Made by a program: the position numbers and the translations under genes
Notes under the pieces: generated by a model
Seen by the model: only the letters and a program-made list of their open reading frames with translations
Database searches by the model: none
What the model was told of the DNA's origin: nothing
Assembly: GCF_028768465.1 (NCBI RefSeq)
Contig: NZ_CP118225.1
Location: 6,739,001 to 6,803,000, forward strand
From: Rhodopirellula sp. P2
GTDB taxonomy: Bacteria > Planctomycetota > Planctomycetia > Pirellulales > Pirellulaceae
Direction of reading: 5' to 3'
Length of the DNA: 64,000 bases
Part shown: one piece after another, positions 24,401-33,058 of the stretch
Layout of the letters: each line of letters starts with the position of its first letter
Position numbering within the stretch: position 1 is the first letter of the stretch

Positions 24401-26618
24401 GAGCATCACCAAAATCGCGAGACGACCGGCCACCGAAGTTGAAACCATCTGCTGGTCCGCTACCGGGCGTGACGATGTATTCGCCGGACAACGGAACGGT
24501 TGCTTCGAACCCAGCCTCTGCGACTTCGCGAATCGCGTAGGAATAATTCACCTCGGGCAAGTCGAGCGTATACAAACCGTCCTCGTCGGTGAGCGCGAAT
24601 GGCTCACCCAGGTCAGGACGATTGTCGCCGTCCAAGTCAGCATAAATGTAGGCGCCTTCGACACCAGGTTCACCTGGATCATAGACGCCGTTTTCGTTCA
24701 CATCTTCAAACTTCCGTCCGGTCACATCCGACAGCACCTGACGGAAACCAAAGCTCGGCAGGGTGCTGCTGCTTCCCAGAGTCACCGAACGACTGACAGG
24801 AGTCGTGGCCACGAAGTTGGAAGGTGTCATCGCGATGACGTTGTAACTGCCCGAAGCACCGAACAAGCTGTAGGTGCCATCCGCAGCGGTGACCGTCGAA
24901 GGATCGGATGGGCTCAAGACGCCATCGCCATTGACGTCCAAGAAAACCGTCACGCCACCGAGTCCCGAGTCGCCGGTGAAGGTGCCGTTGCCATTGACGT
25001 CATTGAAAATCCGTCCGGTCGCACCCGAACCCACAGTGCCTGTGGACAAGGAAAATGCCGCCGCGTGCCCGGTGTAATTCACACCGAAGATTCCTTCAGC
25101 AGGAGCGAAGATATCTGTGGCAAACTTCACCTGCACATCGTCGGTGGTCCCCAAAATCTGGTCAGGCCCTGTACCAACTCGGCTGTCCAGTATCGTTTGC
25201 AGGTTACCACCGGAATCCATCAGGTTGGCCGTGAGGTTCGCATTGTCGGTGTGACGCAAACCAAACAGGTGACCAGCTTCGTGGCTCGCAGTAGCAGCAA
25301 TCGATGCTGCAAACGCATCGAACTCGCTGAGTGCAGGACTACGCTGGAACGAATTGGCCGTCGCTCGCAAGTTGTCTAGCAACAAGACGCCCGTCTCTCG
25401 AAGGTCAAAGTTGCCGATGTCGACCGATTCTGCCACCCCGTTCACGGGAAGCACAAAGTTGAAGATGGCTTCAGTACCGCCGATCGCCAACCGGGTCACG
25501 TTTGGATCACTCCCCGGATCGTTGTCGTCCAGGCTGTTGAGGATCTCGATTCCAAAATCACCTGGCGTCCCGGTTGAGTCGTAGTCGCCATTGAATCCAT
25601 CGGCACCGACCGCGTTGAAGTGCGACTCAACGTTGGCGACGATGCTTCGGATTAGGTTCTCATATTCCGTTGCGTTAACCTGGATCCCTTGGCCGAACAG
25701 CGTTTGCTGCAGACTTGGAACACGATACACACCGCCGATTGGAAGGTTGCCGTCACCGCCAGCAATGATATTGAAACGGTCGATGTTGAACGAACCGCCA
25801 TCAAAGTCCAGGTACAGTTTCTGAGATTGCCCAACTGGCAAACTTTCTGTCACGGGACGATAGGTGCGAAGTCCCAATGTGTAATCGACATTGGTCGACT
25901 GGGCCGCAACTTCAACGTAGTAGGTACCGGTCTGCGGAATCACTTGTGCAAAGTGTGCATTCCCGAGCGTCTGCAGAGGCGAGTTCGCTGGGTAAGTGTC
26001 CTCCGGTGTGTCAGCTCCATACCAGATGCTGGCTCGACTACCGAACACCGGGACTTCGCCCGGATAGGTGATCGCGTTGCCACTCGAATCCAGACGAGCT
26101 TGACCGTAGACGGTGAATGAAGTTGTTCCACCGAGTGAGGCGATGTCGAGGATGTCTCCCGCTTCGAGATCAAAACGGTAGACATCGATGTCCGTCTCGA
26201 AGCTAGTCGATGACGCAGACGTGAATCCGGCTGTTCCGGTGACGTCAATCGTATCCCGCTTCCCTGCCGCATTTCCAAGAGGCAAGAATTGAGAGTCGTT
26301 TGCGTTGGTAAAGTCGTTCTCGCCAAACTCACCGCGAGATTCCACTTCCGCAACCGGGAAGGCGGCGACGGTTCCGACGTTGCGTGGACCTTCGTATTCG
26401 TCCAAGGCCGGGCTGCTTGGAATGATCCCACCGGCCGCCAAGAGTTGGCGATTTTCCAACCCTTCCATCATCAAACGGCGTTTCTGGGTTCGTTTACTTC
26501 GCCGGTCGCTGCGGCGTTTCGAGCGTCCTTTGCCCGCGTTGGAATCGGATGGATTTCGCTCCGTAGCGGTTTGAGAAGTCCAATCCGACGACGGTTGAGA
26601 AGGCTGACGATGAATCAT
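21447..26618 (-). CDS. Giant exported metzincin-like protein with SdrD-like, GEVED and dockerin domains
   Basis: A 1,723-residue protein. A basic N-terminus (SKRRSDRRSKRTQKRR) leads to the LENRQLLA motif near residues 52-59, a LEPR-XLL-type signature of planctomycete surface proteins. A metzincin zinc site, HEAGHLFGLRH (HExxHxxGxxH), is at 446-456. SdrD B-like repeats (GRIFNDVNGNG, GRKFEDVNENGVYDPGEPG) cover about 530-690. A GEVED domain (FGDAPDSYG to TGEVEDYAVRLL) covers about 730-895. Cadherin-like modules with VLANDF/VLDNDI and two cohesin-like segments (SAFLDVLYSSELV, AGFLDVLYDAGRIV) follow. A dockerin pair (DVNGDNLVTAIDALLVINEL, DVNGDRRVSAIDALRVINYL) is at about 1577-1645. The start at 26618 was chosen over an upstream ATG at 26726, whose added 36 residues look like non-coding sequence. 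Confidence 0.88.
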   Translation of the reverse strand: MIHRQPSQPSSDWTSQTATERNPSDSNAGKGRSKRRSDRRSKRTQKRRLMMEGLENRQLLAAGGIIPSSPALDEYEGPRNVGTVAAFPVAEVESRGEFGENDFTNANDSQFLPLGNAAGKRDTIDVTGTAGFTSASSTSFETDIDVYRFDLEAGDILDIASLGGTTSFTVYGQARLDSSGNAITYPGEVPVFGSRASIWYGADTPEDTYPANSPLQTLGNAHFAQVIPQTGTYYVEVAAQSTNVDYTLGLRTYRPVTESLPVGQSQKLYLDFDGGSFNIDRFNIIAGGDGNLPIGGVYRVPSLQQTLFGQGIQVNATEYENLIRSIVANVESHFNAVGADGFNGDYDSTGTPGDFGIEILNSLDDNDPGSDPNVTRLAIGGTEAIFNFVLPVNGVAESVDIGNFDLRETGVLLLDNLRATANSFQRSPALSEFDAFAASIAATASHEAGHLFGLRHTDNANLTANLMDSGGNLQTILDSRVGTGPDQILGTTDDVQVKFATDIFAPAEGIFGVNYTGHAAAFSLSTGTVGSGATGRIFNDVNGNGTFTGDSGLGGVTVFLDVNGDGVLSPSDPSTVTAADGTYSLFGASGSYNVIAMTPSNFVATTPVSRSVTLGSSSTLPSFGFRQVLSDVTGRKFEDVNENGVYDPGEPGVEGAYIYADLDGDNRPDLGEPFALTDEDGLYTLDLPEVNYSYAIREVAEAGFEATVPLSGEYIVTPGSGPADGFNFGGRSSRDFGDAPDSYGTLSASNGASHGILSGLTLGATVDRESDGQPTADATGDGADEDGIQFTGPLVPGTTSSIQVTVNNTTGGQAYLQGWIDVDGSGTFDSDERFITNQALATGVSSVPLTLPSFTLPASGLLDTFARFRLSQDTNISATGFVDTGEVEDYAVRLLNNGDLANDDSVSVPRNSQGFPIDVLANDFNSASNPLTITTQGTAATQGVVTISAGAAGQQQLLYTPPNNFVGQDTIQYRVTDTQGNVATATVSVNVTFQTEDPIALDDIYRIPANANSSGGFPLNVLDNDIASNAPGGLTLASVTNGTAGGTVVLTQNNQSVRYTPAAGFTGSEQFMYTVQDSENNFSTATVTVSINPDADADDLASFTLEILDEVNDTPRPTLQQGDIFRLRVSVDDLRNLPGQTPQGLASAFLDVLYSSELVTTVDTNASDAFPFDITFGPKFETPGSFQLGNSLTPGLLDEIGAAQSISNLSSVNGPGDDVASHTGPAELFTVTLQAIGSGIAVFQADPSDAAVSETILIEQSSALGFGEIRYGSVEVAIAPAGPNFPSALDDSFPQGLDSNGSLITSVSESKLDVLDNDLLGTSGEVISFEINQGAANGVALVRDNGTPNDPTDDYIGYTADIGFSGFDSFTYVTTVSSPTFGIVTSIAEVTLVVGANQDPLAEFDFELVDESGNPISTVAVGQRFGVRIIADDLTQRDPYPVFAGFLDVLYDAGRIVPSDTISVDDFGFDVEFADEFNSSAAVGVNTRAGLIDEFGSLRSDTGQPATGVSPLLATLYFEAVAPGTATITGSPADRFPFQDTLLDDRDERVDPSQIVYDSLSFTITGSGEPLQNTNLPADVNGDNLVTAIDALLVINELSRLDSAVAGEPGSANSSLYYHDVNGDRRVSAIDALRVINYLNEVSAGESIAAAGESISTGIQTLSSEASDQAIGDLAAESKVTGGAASATNASSNGAVVVDNSTADSDDDDLLDLLADDVAGLWG

Positions 26619-27026
26619 CGAGGGTCTCTGGCAGGATGGGCCCCTGGGGACCAGAAAAGGGGAAGCAGTGCTGTCACACACCTGACGGCGTTTCCGTGAC
26701 GATGCGGAAGTGGCCACAAACAGCAAACCGCGACAGCGAGTCTAGTTAGGGGCGATGCGGTGTCAACGAAATGCATACTTTGTGACGTCAACACGATCGA
26801 CAAAGTTCCCCGAATGAATCGTCCACCTCCTACAACCCGCACAACCAGCCCCCATTGGACCCGCTGAAACCAGCGATTGGGGCGACAATCATGCCGAATT
26901 GGCGGACTTTTCCGGTCGCCAGGAGTCGATTCGACCGGAACCATCGACCGAGTCGATGTCACTCTCGGTTCCGGACCAATCCGTTTGTCCGCTCCCAGAC
27001 CTCTTCGCCTCCTGTTTGGATCGCTC
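26619..27026. other. Divergent promoter region
   Basis: These 408 bases separate the minus-strand giant protein from the plus-strand kinase, and must hold both promoters. The part near 26740-26790 is A/T-richer (GCATACTTTGTGACGTCAACA). No consensus boxes were clear. Reading frames extend into it from both sides but carry no domain signals. Confidence 0.4.
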
Positions 27027-27908
27027 ATGTTTGGCAAATCCCGCGCGTCATCAACATCGACTTCTGCCGCCGAGACGCCCACCTGCTCCATGAACAGCCC
27101 GTTTTCCCAACGAATTCTGGGGATTTGGCGGCTCGGCAGATCGATTGCCCAGGGCCAGGGGACGGAGTTGTTTCTCGCTCAACCCGCCGATGCCGCCGAC
27201 AGCCCCCGCTGGGACTACGTCCTGAAAACGGCCGCTTTGACAGGCAACGCAAGCGTCCCGGCCATCCAACCAGCTCGACGTTTCGCTCAAATCATCGCCT
27301 CCGCAGGGATCACACACCCCAATCTGATGCCGATCCTGGACGAATCCGCCCATGGCACATCCCCCTACGTGGTGATGCCACGTTTGGACGCCATGGATTT
27401 GACGGATCGAATTTCAGAAATCCGACAATTTGCGTTGCCGGTCGCCCTGTGGTGGACCAGGCAACTCGCACAGGCCACGCAGGCCCTGCACCAAAATGGC
27501 TGGATCCATGGCGACATCAGCCCCGCCAATGTGCTGGTCGATTCACAGGGACATGTGACTCTGATCGATCTGGGACATGCCGCGAGAATTCATTCGCCGA
27601 TGCCGCCTCTGTTCCGCGGAACCCCGGGATACGCCGCCCCAGAACTCGCCGCCGGAAACACGGCTGCCCTGCCAGCCATGGACGTGCACTCCCTCGGCCA
27701 GATTCTGCTGCAAACGCTGGCGTTGACCGAACCCACTCAGTCCCGCAGCATCGAACCCGTCGCTGAGTTGATTGAACAAATGGTGTCCCCCGATCCGCTG
27801 GAACGCCCCTCGACGAGCAACGTCGTCACCCGACTGCTCCAACTCGAAATCGAAACGTTGGGATGTCACATCGTTCCCGAACGAAGCACGTTCCGCCGAG
27901 CCGCCTAG
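27027..27908 (+). CDS. Soluble Ser/Thr protein kinase-like protein
   Basis: A 293-residue protein kinase fold without a membrane helix or extra domain. The glycine loop is loose (AQGQGTELFLA), Lys67 sits in YVLKTA, the catalytic loop reads HGDISPANVLV with Asp163, the metal motif is DLG at 181-183, and TPGYAAPELAAGN marks the APE segment. The catalytic loop has HGD in place of HRD and the metal motif DLG in place of DFG. All three catalytic essentials (Lys, Asp, Asp) remain, so activity is possible. The start at 27027 follows the first ATG that makes sense for the N-terminus; an upstream ATG at 26877 is in the promoter region. It converges with the permease gene. Confidence 0.8.
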   Translation: MFGKSRASSTSTSAAETPTCSMNSPFSQRILGIWRLGRSIAQGQGTELFLAQPADAADSPRWDYVLKTAALTGNASVPAIQPARRFAQIIASAGITHPNLMPILDESAHGTSPYVVMPRLDAMDLTDRISEIRQFALPVALWWTRQLAQATQALHQNGWIHGDISPANVLVDSQGHVTLIDLGHAARIHSPMPPLFRGTPGYAAPELAAGNTAALPAMDVHSLGQILLQTLALTEPTQSRSIEPVAELIEQMVSPDPLERPSTSNVVTRLLQLEIETLGCHIVPERSTFRRAA

Positions 27909-27927
27909 TGCGACTCCGACGTGCCCC

Positions 27928-29634
27928 TCAGGATGACGGCTTGATCTCGGATTGGCCGGCCGGTTCATGACCGCTCATTTCCGAATTGTCCGCGGTCGAA
28001 ATCCCCGGCAGGAACCATGACCAGGCGATCAAGAATCCACCTGTGATCGCATAACCCGCCACGTATTCCATCACCTTGGCAACATGCTCGCCCGGCAAGC
28101 CCAACGAGCTTGATTCGCCAAACAGAAACGGGACGAACAAGCGATTGCCCTCGATCGGCGAATGCATCACGCCAAAGCAGGTCAACACCGCGGCCCCCAG
28201 CATCACGACGCCGGCCCGAATCAGCTTGCGGTCGATCATCGACGCGAGCGTCCAAGACCAGAGCAACCCGGTCACGATGAAACCGTTGCTGAGCATTCGC
28301 AAGGTCTGCAGGTCATGCTTCAACGGACCACCCACCAGCGAATCCATCGTGTGCCCGCCTGCGAGCATCAACGAATCCCCAAAGATTCGATCTGGCAAAC
28401 TCATCGCTAAATACGCCAGCGCTGGCAAGCAAGCGATCACGACCGCCGCGTAGTGTTTGCGTGGCGTTGCGGTAAACGTCTGCGCCGTGATCTCCAACCC
28501 GACGAACACCAAAATCGGATACACCGCCGGCGCGGGGATCCAAGCATTCAACAACGCAAAGTAACCCACAATTCCCGCTGACCCGACCAGCAACGCGGTG
28601 GCCAACGTGTAGGCCGCCCGGCCTCCCATCGCTTTGTAAGCCGGGTGACCGATGTACGGTGTGGTTTGAATCACGCCACCTGAAAGCCCTGCCAAGAAGG
28701 TCGCCGCGGCCTCCACGCCCAACACCGTGCGTGCATCGTATTCATCGCCCGCCGAGGCAGCGGATTCCGTGCAATCAATCCCGCCAACGACGGTGGCCAG
28801 CGCGAACGGCAACACAAACGGCAAGAACGGAACCGCATCGGGAAACGCGCCCCACCATGTCCCCTGCCACGATTCCATCCACTGGATCGGAAACCAAACG
28901 GTCGGCTGAGTCGTCGGGAATTCATACCCAGCCACTCCTAGCAAACACAACAAGTAGTAAACACTTCCGGCAACGATCAATGCCCCCAGCGTCCCCGGGG
29001 TTCGACCGGGCAAAGGCAGGTGAGCGATCAACGTCCCCAGCACCATCACCAACGCCAACAAACCCGGCAGGGGCGAACCCAAAATATGAGTCAGCGGGAA
29101 AAAGCTGATCAACACCAGGGCGATCGCAGCCAACGAACCCAGCAAGCCGGCGCGGGGAATCGCATCCCGAACGACCTGGCCGAATGGAGCCAAGATGAGC
29201 TTCAACACCCCACACATCACCGTGCACCAAATCCCGATGTGCCAGGTGTGACGGGCCGCTTCCAACTCCGTCATTCCACCCGCCCGCGCTGCCAAGAAAG
29301 CGGGCCCCAACACCAACAGAATCATCCCAAACGTCGACGGTGTGTCCAAACCCAGCGGCATCGCCGTCACATCGTCTCGGTTCTGTTGGCGTCCCATCCG
29401 CAAGGCAATGAAGAAGAACGCGATGTCACCCAGCATCACACCCAGCGCCGTGCCGGGAACCATGTGCGTGACCGTGAACTCCGCTGGCAACCCGAACCCC
29501 GCCAGCAACGCGGTCATCAACAACAACCCCGCCACGTTGTCGAGCATCAATCCAAAGAAGGCATTGATGTCGCCCGTCGTCGCCCACCACATCGCAGGAG
29601 ATTTCTGGCCTGTTGTTTGCTCTGCACCAGACAT
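27928..29634 (-). CDS. Polytopic permease, NCS2/AzgA-like
   Basis: A 568-residue integral membrane protein with about 12-14 hydrophobic helices. Blocks such as WATTGDINAFFGLMLDNVAG and MPLGLDTPSTFGMILLVLGP resemble the repeat signatures of the nucleobase permease (NCS2/AzgA) and SulP superfamily. The length is somewhat above the usual 430-500. No soluble STAS domain is present; the C-terminus is a short polar tail. The substrate is not clear, and purine, uracil or small anion transport are all possible. Its gene is divergent from kdsB and only 19 bases from the kinase end. Confidence 0.75.
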   Translation of the reverse strand: MSGAEQTTGQKSPAMWWATTGDINAFFGLMLDNVAGLLLMTALLAGFGLPAEFTVTHMVPGTALGVMLGDIAFFFIALRMGRQQNRDDVTAMPLGLDTPSTFGMILLVLGPAFLAARAGGMTELEAARHTWHIGIWCTVMCGVLKLILAPFGQVVRDAIPRAGLLGSLAAIALVLISFFPLTHILGSPLPGLLALVMVLGTLIAHLPLPGRTPGTLGALIVAGSVYYLLCLLGVAGYEFPTTQPTVWFPIQWMESWQGTWWGAFPDAVPFLPFVLPFALATVVGGIDCTESAASAGDEYDARTVLGVEAAATFLAGLSGGVIQTTPYIGHPAYKAMGGRAAYTLATALLVGSAGIVGYFALLNAWIPAPAVYPILVFVGLEITAQTFTATPRKHYAAVVIACLPALAYLAMSLPDRIFGDSLMLAGGHTMDSLVGGPLKHDLQTLRMLSNGFIVTGLLWSWTLASMIDRKLIRAGVVMLGAAVLTCFGVMHSPIEGNRLFVPFLFGESSSLGLPGEHVAKVMEYVAGYAITGGFLIAWSWFLPGISTADNSEMSGHEPAGQSEIKPSS

Positions 29635-29905
29635 GAAAAACCTGTTGTTGACGAATCGAGCGGGTTGCGATCAGCACGGCCTCATCCGAGGTGCTCTAGT
29701 TCTAACCGGATTCAACCTCCGATGGAGGCAACTCGCGAGATTCATCCCGGAGCGTTTCCGAATCGAGCCTTGTGCGTCGAACAACGGCGTTTGCATCTCA
29801 AATCCGCTTCGATTCCACTGATGCCACCCCGGATTGCCCTCGTTCCGCTCCACCGATCAATTGACTCGTTTGTCCACAACCGTTCCCCAAGCCATCGGAA
29901 CCACC

Positions 29906-30658
29906 ATGAAGTGCATGATCGTCATTCCCGCTCGCTTGGCATCCTCCCGCCTCAGCCAGAAATTGCTGTTGCAAGCGGGTGGCAAATCCGTGCTGCAACA
30001 CACCTACGAAGCCGCAATGAAATCCTTCGTCAGCGAGGAAGTCATCGTCGCAGTGGACGACCCTCGCTTGGCCGCAGAAGTCGATTCCTTTGGCGGACAA
30101 GCCCGACTGACCAGCGTCGAATGCCAAAGCGGAACCGACCGGATCGCAGAGGTCGCCCTGCTGCATGAAGACATCGATATCTTCATCAACGTTCAAGGCG
30201 ACGAACCGGAGATCGATCCCAAGACAATCGATGCGGTCGCGCAATTGCTGATGCAACATCCCGAGGCAGACATTGCCACCGCTGCCTGCCCCATTCGCGA
30301 TCGCGAACGCGTGGAAGATCCCAATTGTGTCAAAGCGGTCCTGGGAGCCGACCAGCGAGCGATCACATTCAGCCGTGCCGCTGTTCCCCATCCTCGCGAT
30401 GGATTGACGGATGCCCTGCTGAACGCGGAACCAGCGAACTACTGGCAGCACATCGGGCTGTATGCCTACCGCCGAGACTTCTTGCTGTGGTTCGCGATGC
30501 AGCCGCCAGGAAGGCTCGAGCAAATCGAAAAACTCGAGCAACTGCGGGCCATCGAAGCGGGCAAAACGATCGTCGTCGCTCCCGTCGAGGCGACCGCTCC
30601 TGGGATCGACACCCTGGAAGATTTTCGCGAATTCACCGCACGAATCGAATCGGTGTGA
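29906..30658 (+). CDS. kdsB: 3-deoxy-manno-octulosonate cytidylyltransferase
   Basis: A 250-residue enzyme that makes CMP-KDO from CTP and KDO, the activated sugar for the lipopolysaccharide inner core; it acts in the cytosol. The N-terminal nucleotide site reads MIVIPARLASSRLSQKLLL, and VNVQGDEPEIDP carries the metal-binding Asp. CPIRDRERVEDPNCVKAVLG and HIGLYAYRRDFL are further family blocks. The length is normal. The start is the ATG immediately before CMIVIPARL; an earlier one at 29834 adds an unrelated leader. Its presence supports a Gram-negative-type outer membrane in this organism. Confidence 0.95.
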   Translation: MKCMIVIPARLASSRLSQKLLLQAGGKSVLQHTYEAAMKSFVSEEVIVAVDDPRLAAEVDSFGGQARLTSVECQSGTDRIAEVALLHEDIDIFINVQGDEPEIDPKTIDAVAQLLMQHPEADIATAACPIRDRERVEDPNCVKAVLGADQRAITFSRAAVPHPRDGLTDALLNAEPANYWQHIGLYAYRRDFLLWFAMQPPGRLEQIEKLEQLRAIEAGKTIVVAPVEATAPGIDTLEDFREFTARIESV

Positions 30659-30674
30659 CCAACCGTTGAGAAGA

Positions 30675-30699
30675 TCAGCGAGTGTCAAACACTCGCTGA
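30675..30699. terminator. Hairpin between convergent genes
   Basis: TCAGCGAGTGT-CAA-ACACTCGCTGA forms a perfect 11-bp stem with a 3-base loop, 17 bases after the kdsB stop and ahead of the end of the convergent small gene. There is no T-run on either side, so its strength as a terminator is uncertain. Confidence 0.55.
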
Positions 30700-30734
30700 A
30701 TCACCCGCGACAAAAGCCGGCAAGACGGCTCGTA

Positions 30735-31055
30735 CTAGCGACGACCAAAGGGGCGGCTGGCCCCACGTCCGGATTGCACCCCATCGGTACCGATCACGAC
30801 GCGTCGAAGAGGACGGTAGGTCAACGGGGTTTGCTCGGCGCTCTCTACCCAGCGAACGGTGTTGCCATACACGTGGAACAATCGTCCCGGCCGCTCGGCA
30901 ATCGGCGTCGCCTGAATTTGAGCTCGGTATTCACCAGTCGGCACAACGACCGGGCTCCATTCTTCCGCAACAACTCTTGCGGGGCTGCTCGCCAAAGAGG
31001 TTCCCAAACTCACTGCCGCCAACAAAGCCAACACAGAACCGGACAAAGAACGCAT
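30735..31055 (-). CDS. Small exported hypothetical protein
   Basis: A 106-residue protein with a signal peptide (MRSLSGSVLALLAAVSLG, cleavage near ARVVAEE). The mature part is about 75 residues, has WSPVVVPTGEYRAQIQATPI and ends in a basic tail GRGASRPFGRR. No family is recognised. The start is the ATG that opens the signal peptide; a TTG 48 bases upstream would add a basic leader. It sits between kdsB and the terminator of the oxidase operon, and seems to be transcribed alone. Confidence 0.6.
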   Translation of the reverse strand: MRSLSGSVLALLAAVSLGTSLASSPARVVAEEWSPVVVPTGEYRAQIQATPIAERPGRLFHVYGNTVRWVESAEQTPLTYRPLRRVVIGTDGVQSGRGASRPFGRR

Positions 31056-31246
31056 CGCTGATTTTCTCCTGAAGAAATGTCTGAACCTGCAAACATACGT
31101 CAAGAAAACAGCTTAGGCAATTTCGGTCAACCTTTCCGGATAAAAAACACCACGCAGTCCGGTCACCTGGAAAAAAGGAGGTGCATCCACCCACTCCCCA
31201 AGCGGGAATCCGGTCCAGCCCGTCGCGTGAAAGATGCCTCGACATG

Positions 31247-31273
31247 AAAAAGCCCGGTCACAAAGTGCCGGGC
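31247..31273 (-). terminator. Intrinsic terminator of the respiratory operon
   Basis: Read on the minus strand, GCCCGGCAC-TTT-GTGACCGGGC forms a GC-rich hairpin with one bulged A, followed at once by TTTTT. It stands about 50 bases after the stop of the last oxidase gene, so it should end the ActA-to-subunit-IV transcript. Confidence 0.85.
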
Positions 31274-31324
31274 AAATTTCAGATCCGTGCCCAGCGGAAT
31301 TCACATCCGCTGAACAGGGTTTCA

Positions 31325-31723
31325 CTACAGATCGACGGAAACCGCAACAGGCACTTCGTCCACTTTGTTTTCGGCTGCAGAAGACGTCATCTTCGCATCA
31401 CTCAGCGTGATGGTCACGAACAACCCGACAAACACAAACGACGACAGAAACACGATCAGGTTGAACGGTTTGTCGAACGCCAAGTGCATGAAGAACAAAC
31501 CGACCAAGACAGCCTTGATGGTGGCGATGAACATCACAATCGCAATGTCGATGCTGCCCAAGTCAAAATTGGCCTGAGCGACGGTCACGATCGTCAGAAA
31601 CACCAACGCGATGAACACACCGAACAGCAGCGGCAACGGAATGGGGTGCGCGAAATCGCCCTCGGCATGGCCGTCGTGCGAGTGTGCCGAATCGGTGTTC
31701 GCGGAATGTCCGTGGTCAGACAT
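31325..31723 (-). CDS. Cytochrome c oxidase subunit IV-type protein (COX4_pro)
   Basis: A 132-residue membrane protein with three helices at about 33-52, 58-80 and 87-108. KAVLVGLFFMHLAFDKPFN is the signature of the small prokaryotic subunit IV of caa3-type oxidases. The N-terminal 28 residues are rich in histidine (SDHGHSANTDSAHSHDGHAE). It is the last gene of the run, 63 bases after subunit III, and is followed by an intrinsic terminator. It helps assembly or stability of the oxidase in known systems. Confidence 0.9.
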   Translation of the reverse strand: MSDHGHSANTDSAHSHDGHAEGDFAHPIPLPLLFGVFIALVFLTIVTVAQANFDLGSIDIAIVMFIATIKAVLVGLFFMHLAFDKPFNLIVFLSSFVFVGLFVTITLSDAKMTSSAAENKVDEVPVAVSVDL

Positions 31724-31786
31724 ATTGCAACTTTCGAGAGGTCGTTTGAGTGAGGAGGAATGCGAATGAACTGCTCAGCGGCTGAA

Positions 31787-33058
31787 CTAGCGAATCAGGT
31801 ACAGCAGCGGGAACAAGTAGATCCAGATCAAGTCGACGATGTGCCAGTACAGGCCGACATAATCCACCGGGCCAAAGTAGTGTCGATTGAAATCCTGGCG
31901 GATCGCACGGATCAACAGCCAAACCAGCACACCGATCCCAGCCAAAATGTGAATCGCGTGAACACCGGTCATGCAGTAGTAAATGCCAAAGAACACACCG
32001 GCTTGTCGTGGTGTGTTGACGTCACCTGGGATGGTGGAGATCCCCGCGTCACTGGTGGACGAATCCTTCAGAATCTTGCCTTCAGCCATGGTTTGCTGAG
32101 TCTGTTCTGCCACCACCAAGTCCTTCAGACCGGTGTTGGTTTCGTTTTCAGCCAGCAACTTCACCGCCGCGTAGTCGTCGCCCAAAGGCGTTTGGACCAT
32201 GTTGGCGTCGGATTCGTCCGCGACTTCTTCTGCATGATCGACAGTTGCCACGGCGTGCGAATGATCTGCGTCGCCGTGTTCCGCGTCGGCATGGTCGCCG
32301 GCTGCCGCGACATGCTCATCACCATGATGCTCGCCACCGGACTCCAAGATCGTGCCCAGGCCAACGCCCCCGAAGAAGCTCAAAGCGACGACGAACAGTG
32401 GCTTTGCACAAGCGTACTGGAACGCATTGCCCGAGATTTTCGAGACAACCAACCAAATGAACACGCCTGCTGCGATCAACGCGAACGGAGCGCACAGGAA
32501 ATACAAACTGTTCGTCAGGAAGAACGCCGTCGACTCCGAGAAACCGTGCAACTCAACCATCTGAGCGGCGGTCGGGTGCTCGTTGGCAGCACTGTAAAAG
32601 TACGTTCCCGGCGGCAGCAATCCCATGCCCCATTTGTGCGAGTACTCGATCGACTTCACACCCAAGAAGACCATCGCACAGGAAAGCGTGGTCGCAATCA
32701 ACGCGACCAACTTCTTGTGCTCTTCCGTCTGGGAGCAGCGAACGGCCCATGCCATCGTCAGCGAACTGAACAGCAGCACGCCGGTGTTGATCGCACCCAG
32801 TTTCGTGTTCAGGAACTGGCTGCAACCCTCGAAGACTTCCGGTCGAAGCATTCGGAGGATGGCGTACGCACAGAACATTCCACTGAAGAACAAAATCTCC
32901 GTGACCAGGAACAACCAAATGCCCAGCTTGCCGCTGTCAAATTGCTGTTCGGGGGTCTCGAAATGGTGCGCCAACCAAGATGGATGATCGTGATCGTGCC
33001 CATGCGAATCATCCGCGTGAGCATCGGTTGGTGAAGATACGGAGTCGATCGTTGCCAT
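31787..33058 (-). CDS. ctaE: Cytochrome c oxidase subunit III with large insertion
   Basis: A 423-residue member of the haem-copper oxidase subunit III family, far longer than the usual 200-290. The start is His-rich (SHGHDHDHPSWLAHHFE). SGKLGIWLFLVTEILFFSGM and the closing YVGLYWHIVDLIWIYLFPLL are typical. Between the normal middle and last helices lies extra sequence from about residue 145 to 345. It holds two added hydrophobic helices and then a soluble loop rich in His, Asp and Glu (residues about 238-270, GEHHGDEHVAAAGDHADAEH). The rest of the fold is intact, so the insertion is probably a lineage feature, not damage. Confidence 0.9.
   Translation of the reverse strand: MATIDSVSSPTDAHADDSHGHDHDHPSWLAHHFETPEQQFDSGKLGIWLFLVTEILFFSGMFCAYAILRMLRPEVFEGCSQFLNTKLGAINTGVLLFSSLTMAWAVRCSQTEEHKKLVALIATTLSCAMVFLGVKSIEYSHKWGMGLLPPGTYFYSAANEHPTAAQMVELHGFSESTAFFLTNSLYFLCAPFALIAAGVFIWLVVSKISGNAFQYACAKPLFVVALSFFGGVGLGTILESGGEHHGDEHVAAAGDHADAEHGDADHSHAVATVDHAEEVADESDANMVQTPLGDDYAAVKLLAENETNTGLKDLVVAEQTQQTMAEGKILKDSSTSDAGISTIPGDVNTPRQAGVFFGIYYCMTGVHAIHILAGIGVLVWLLIRAIRQDFNRHYFGPVDYVGLYWHIVDLIWIYLFPLLYLIR

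Noticed and set aside
23637-25379. A 580-codon plus-strand frame opposite the giant dockerin protein
   Set aside because: It is a shadow frame. The minus-strand frame has clear domains and codon pattern, while this one has none.
31760-33034. A 424-codon plus-strand frame opposite oxidase subunit III
   Set aside because: It is rich in Gln, Arg and His as expected from the complement of a GC-rich gene, and lacks any domain.
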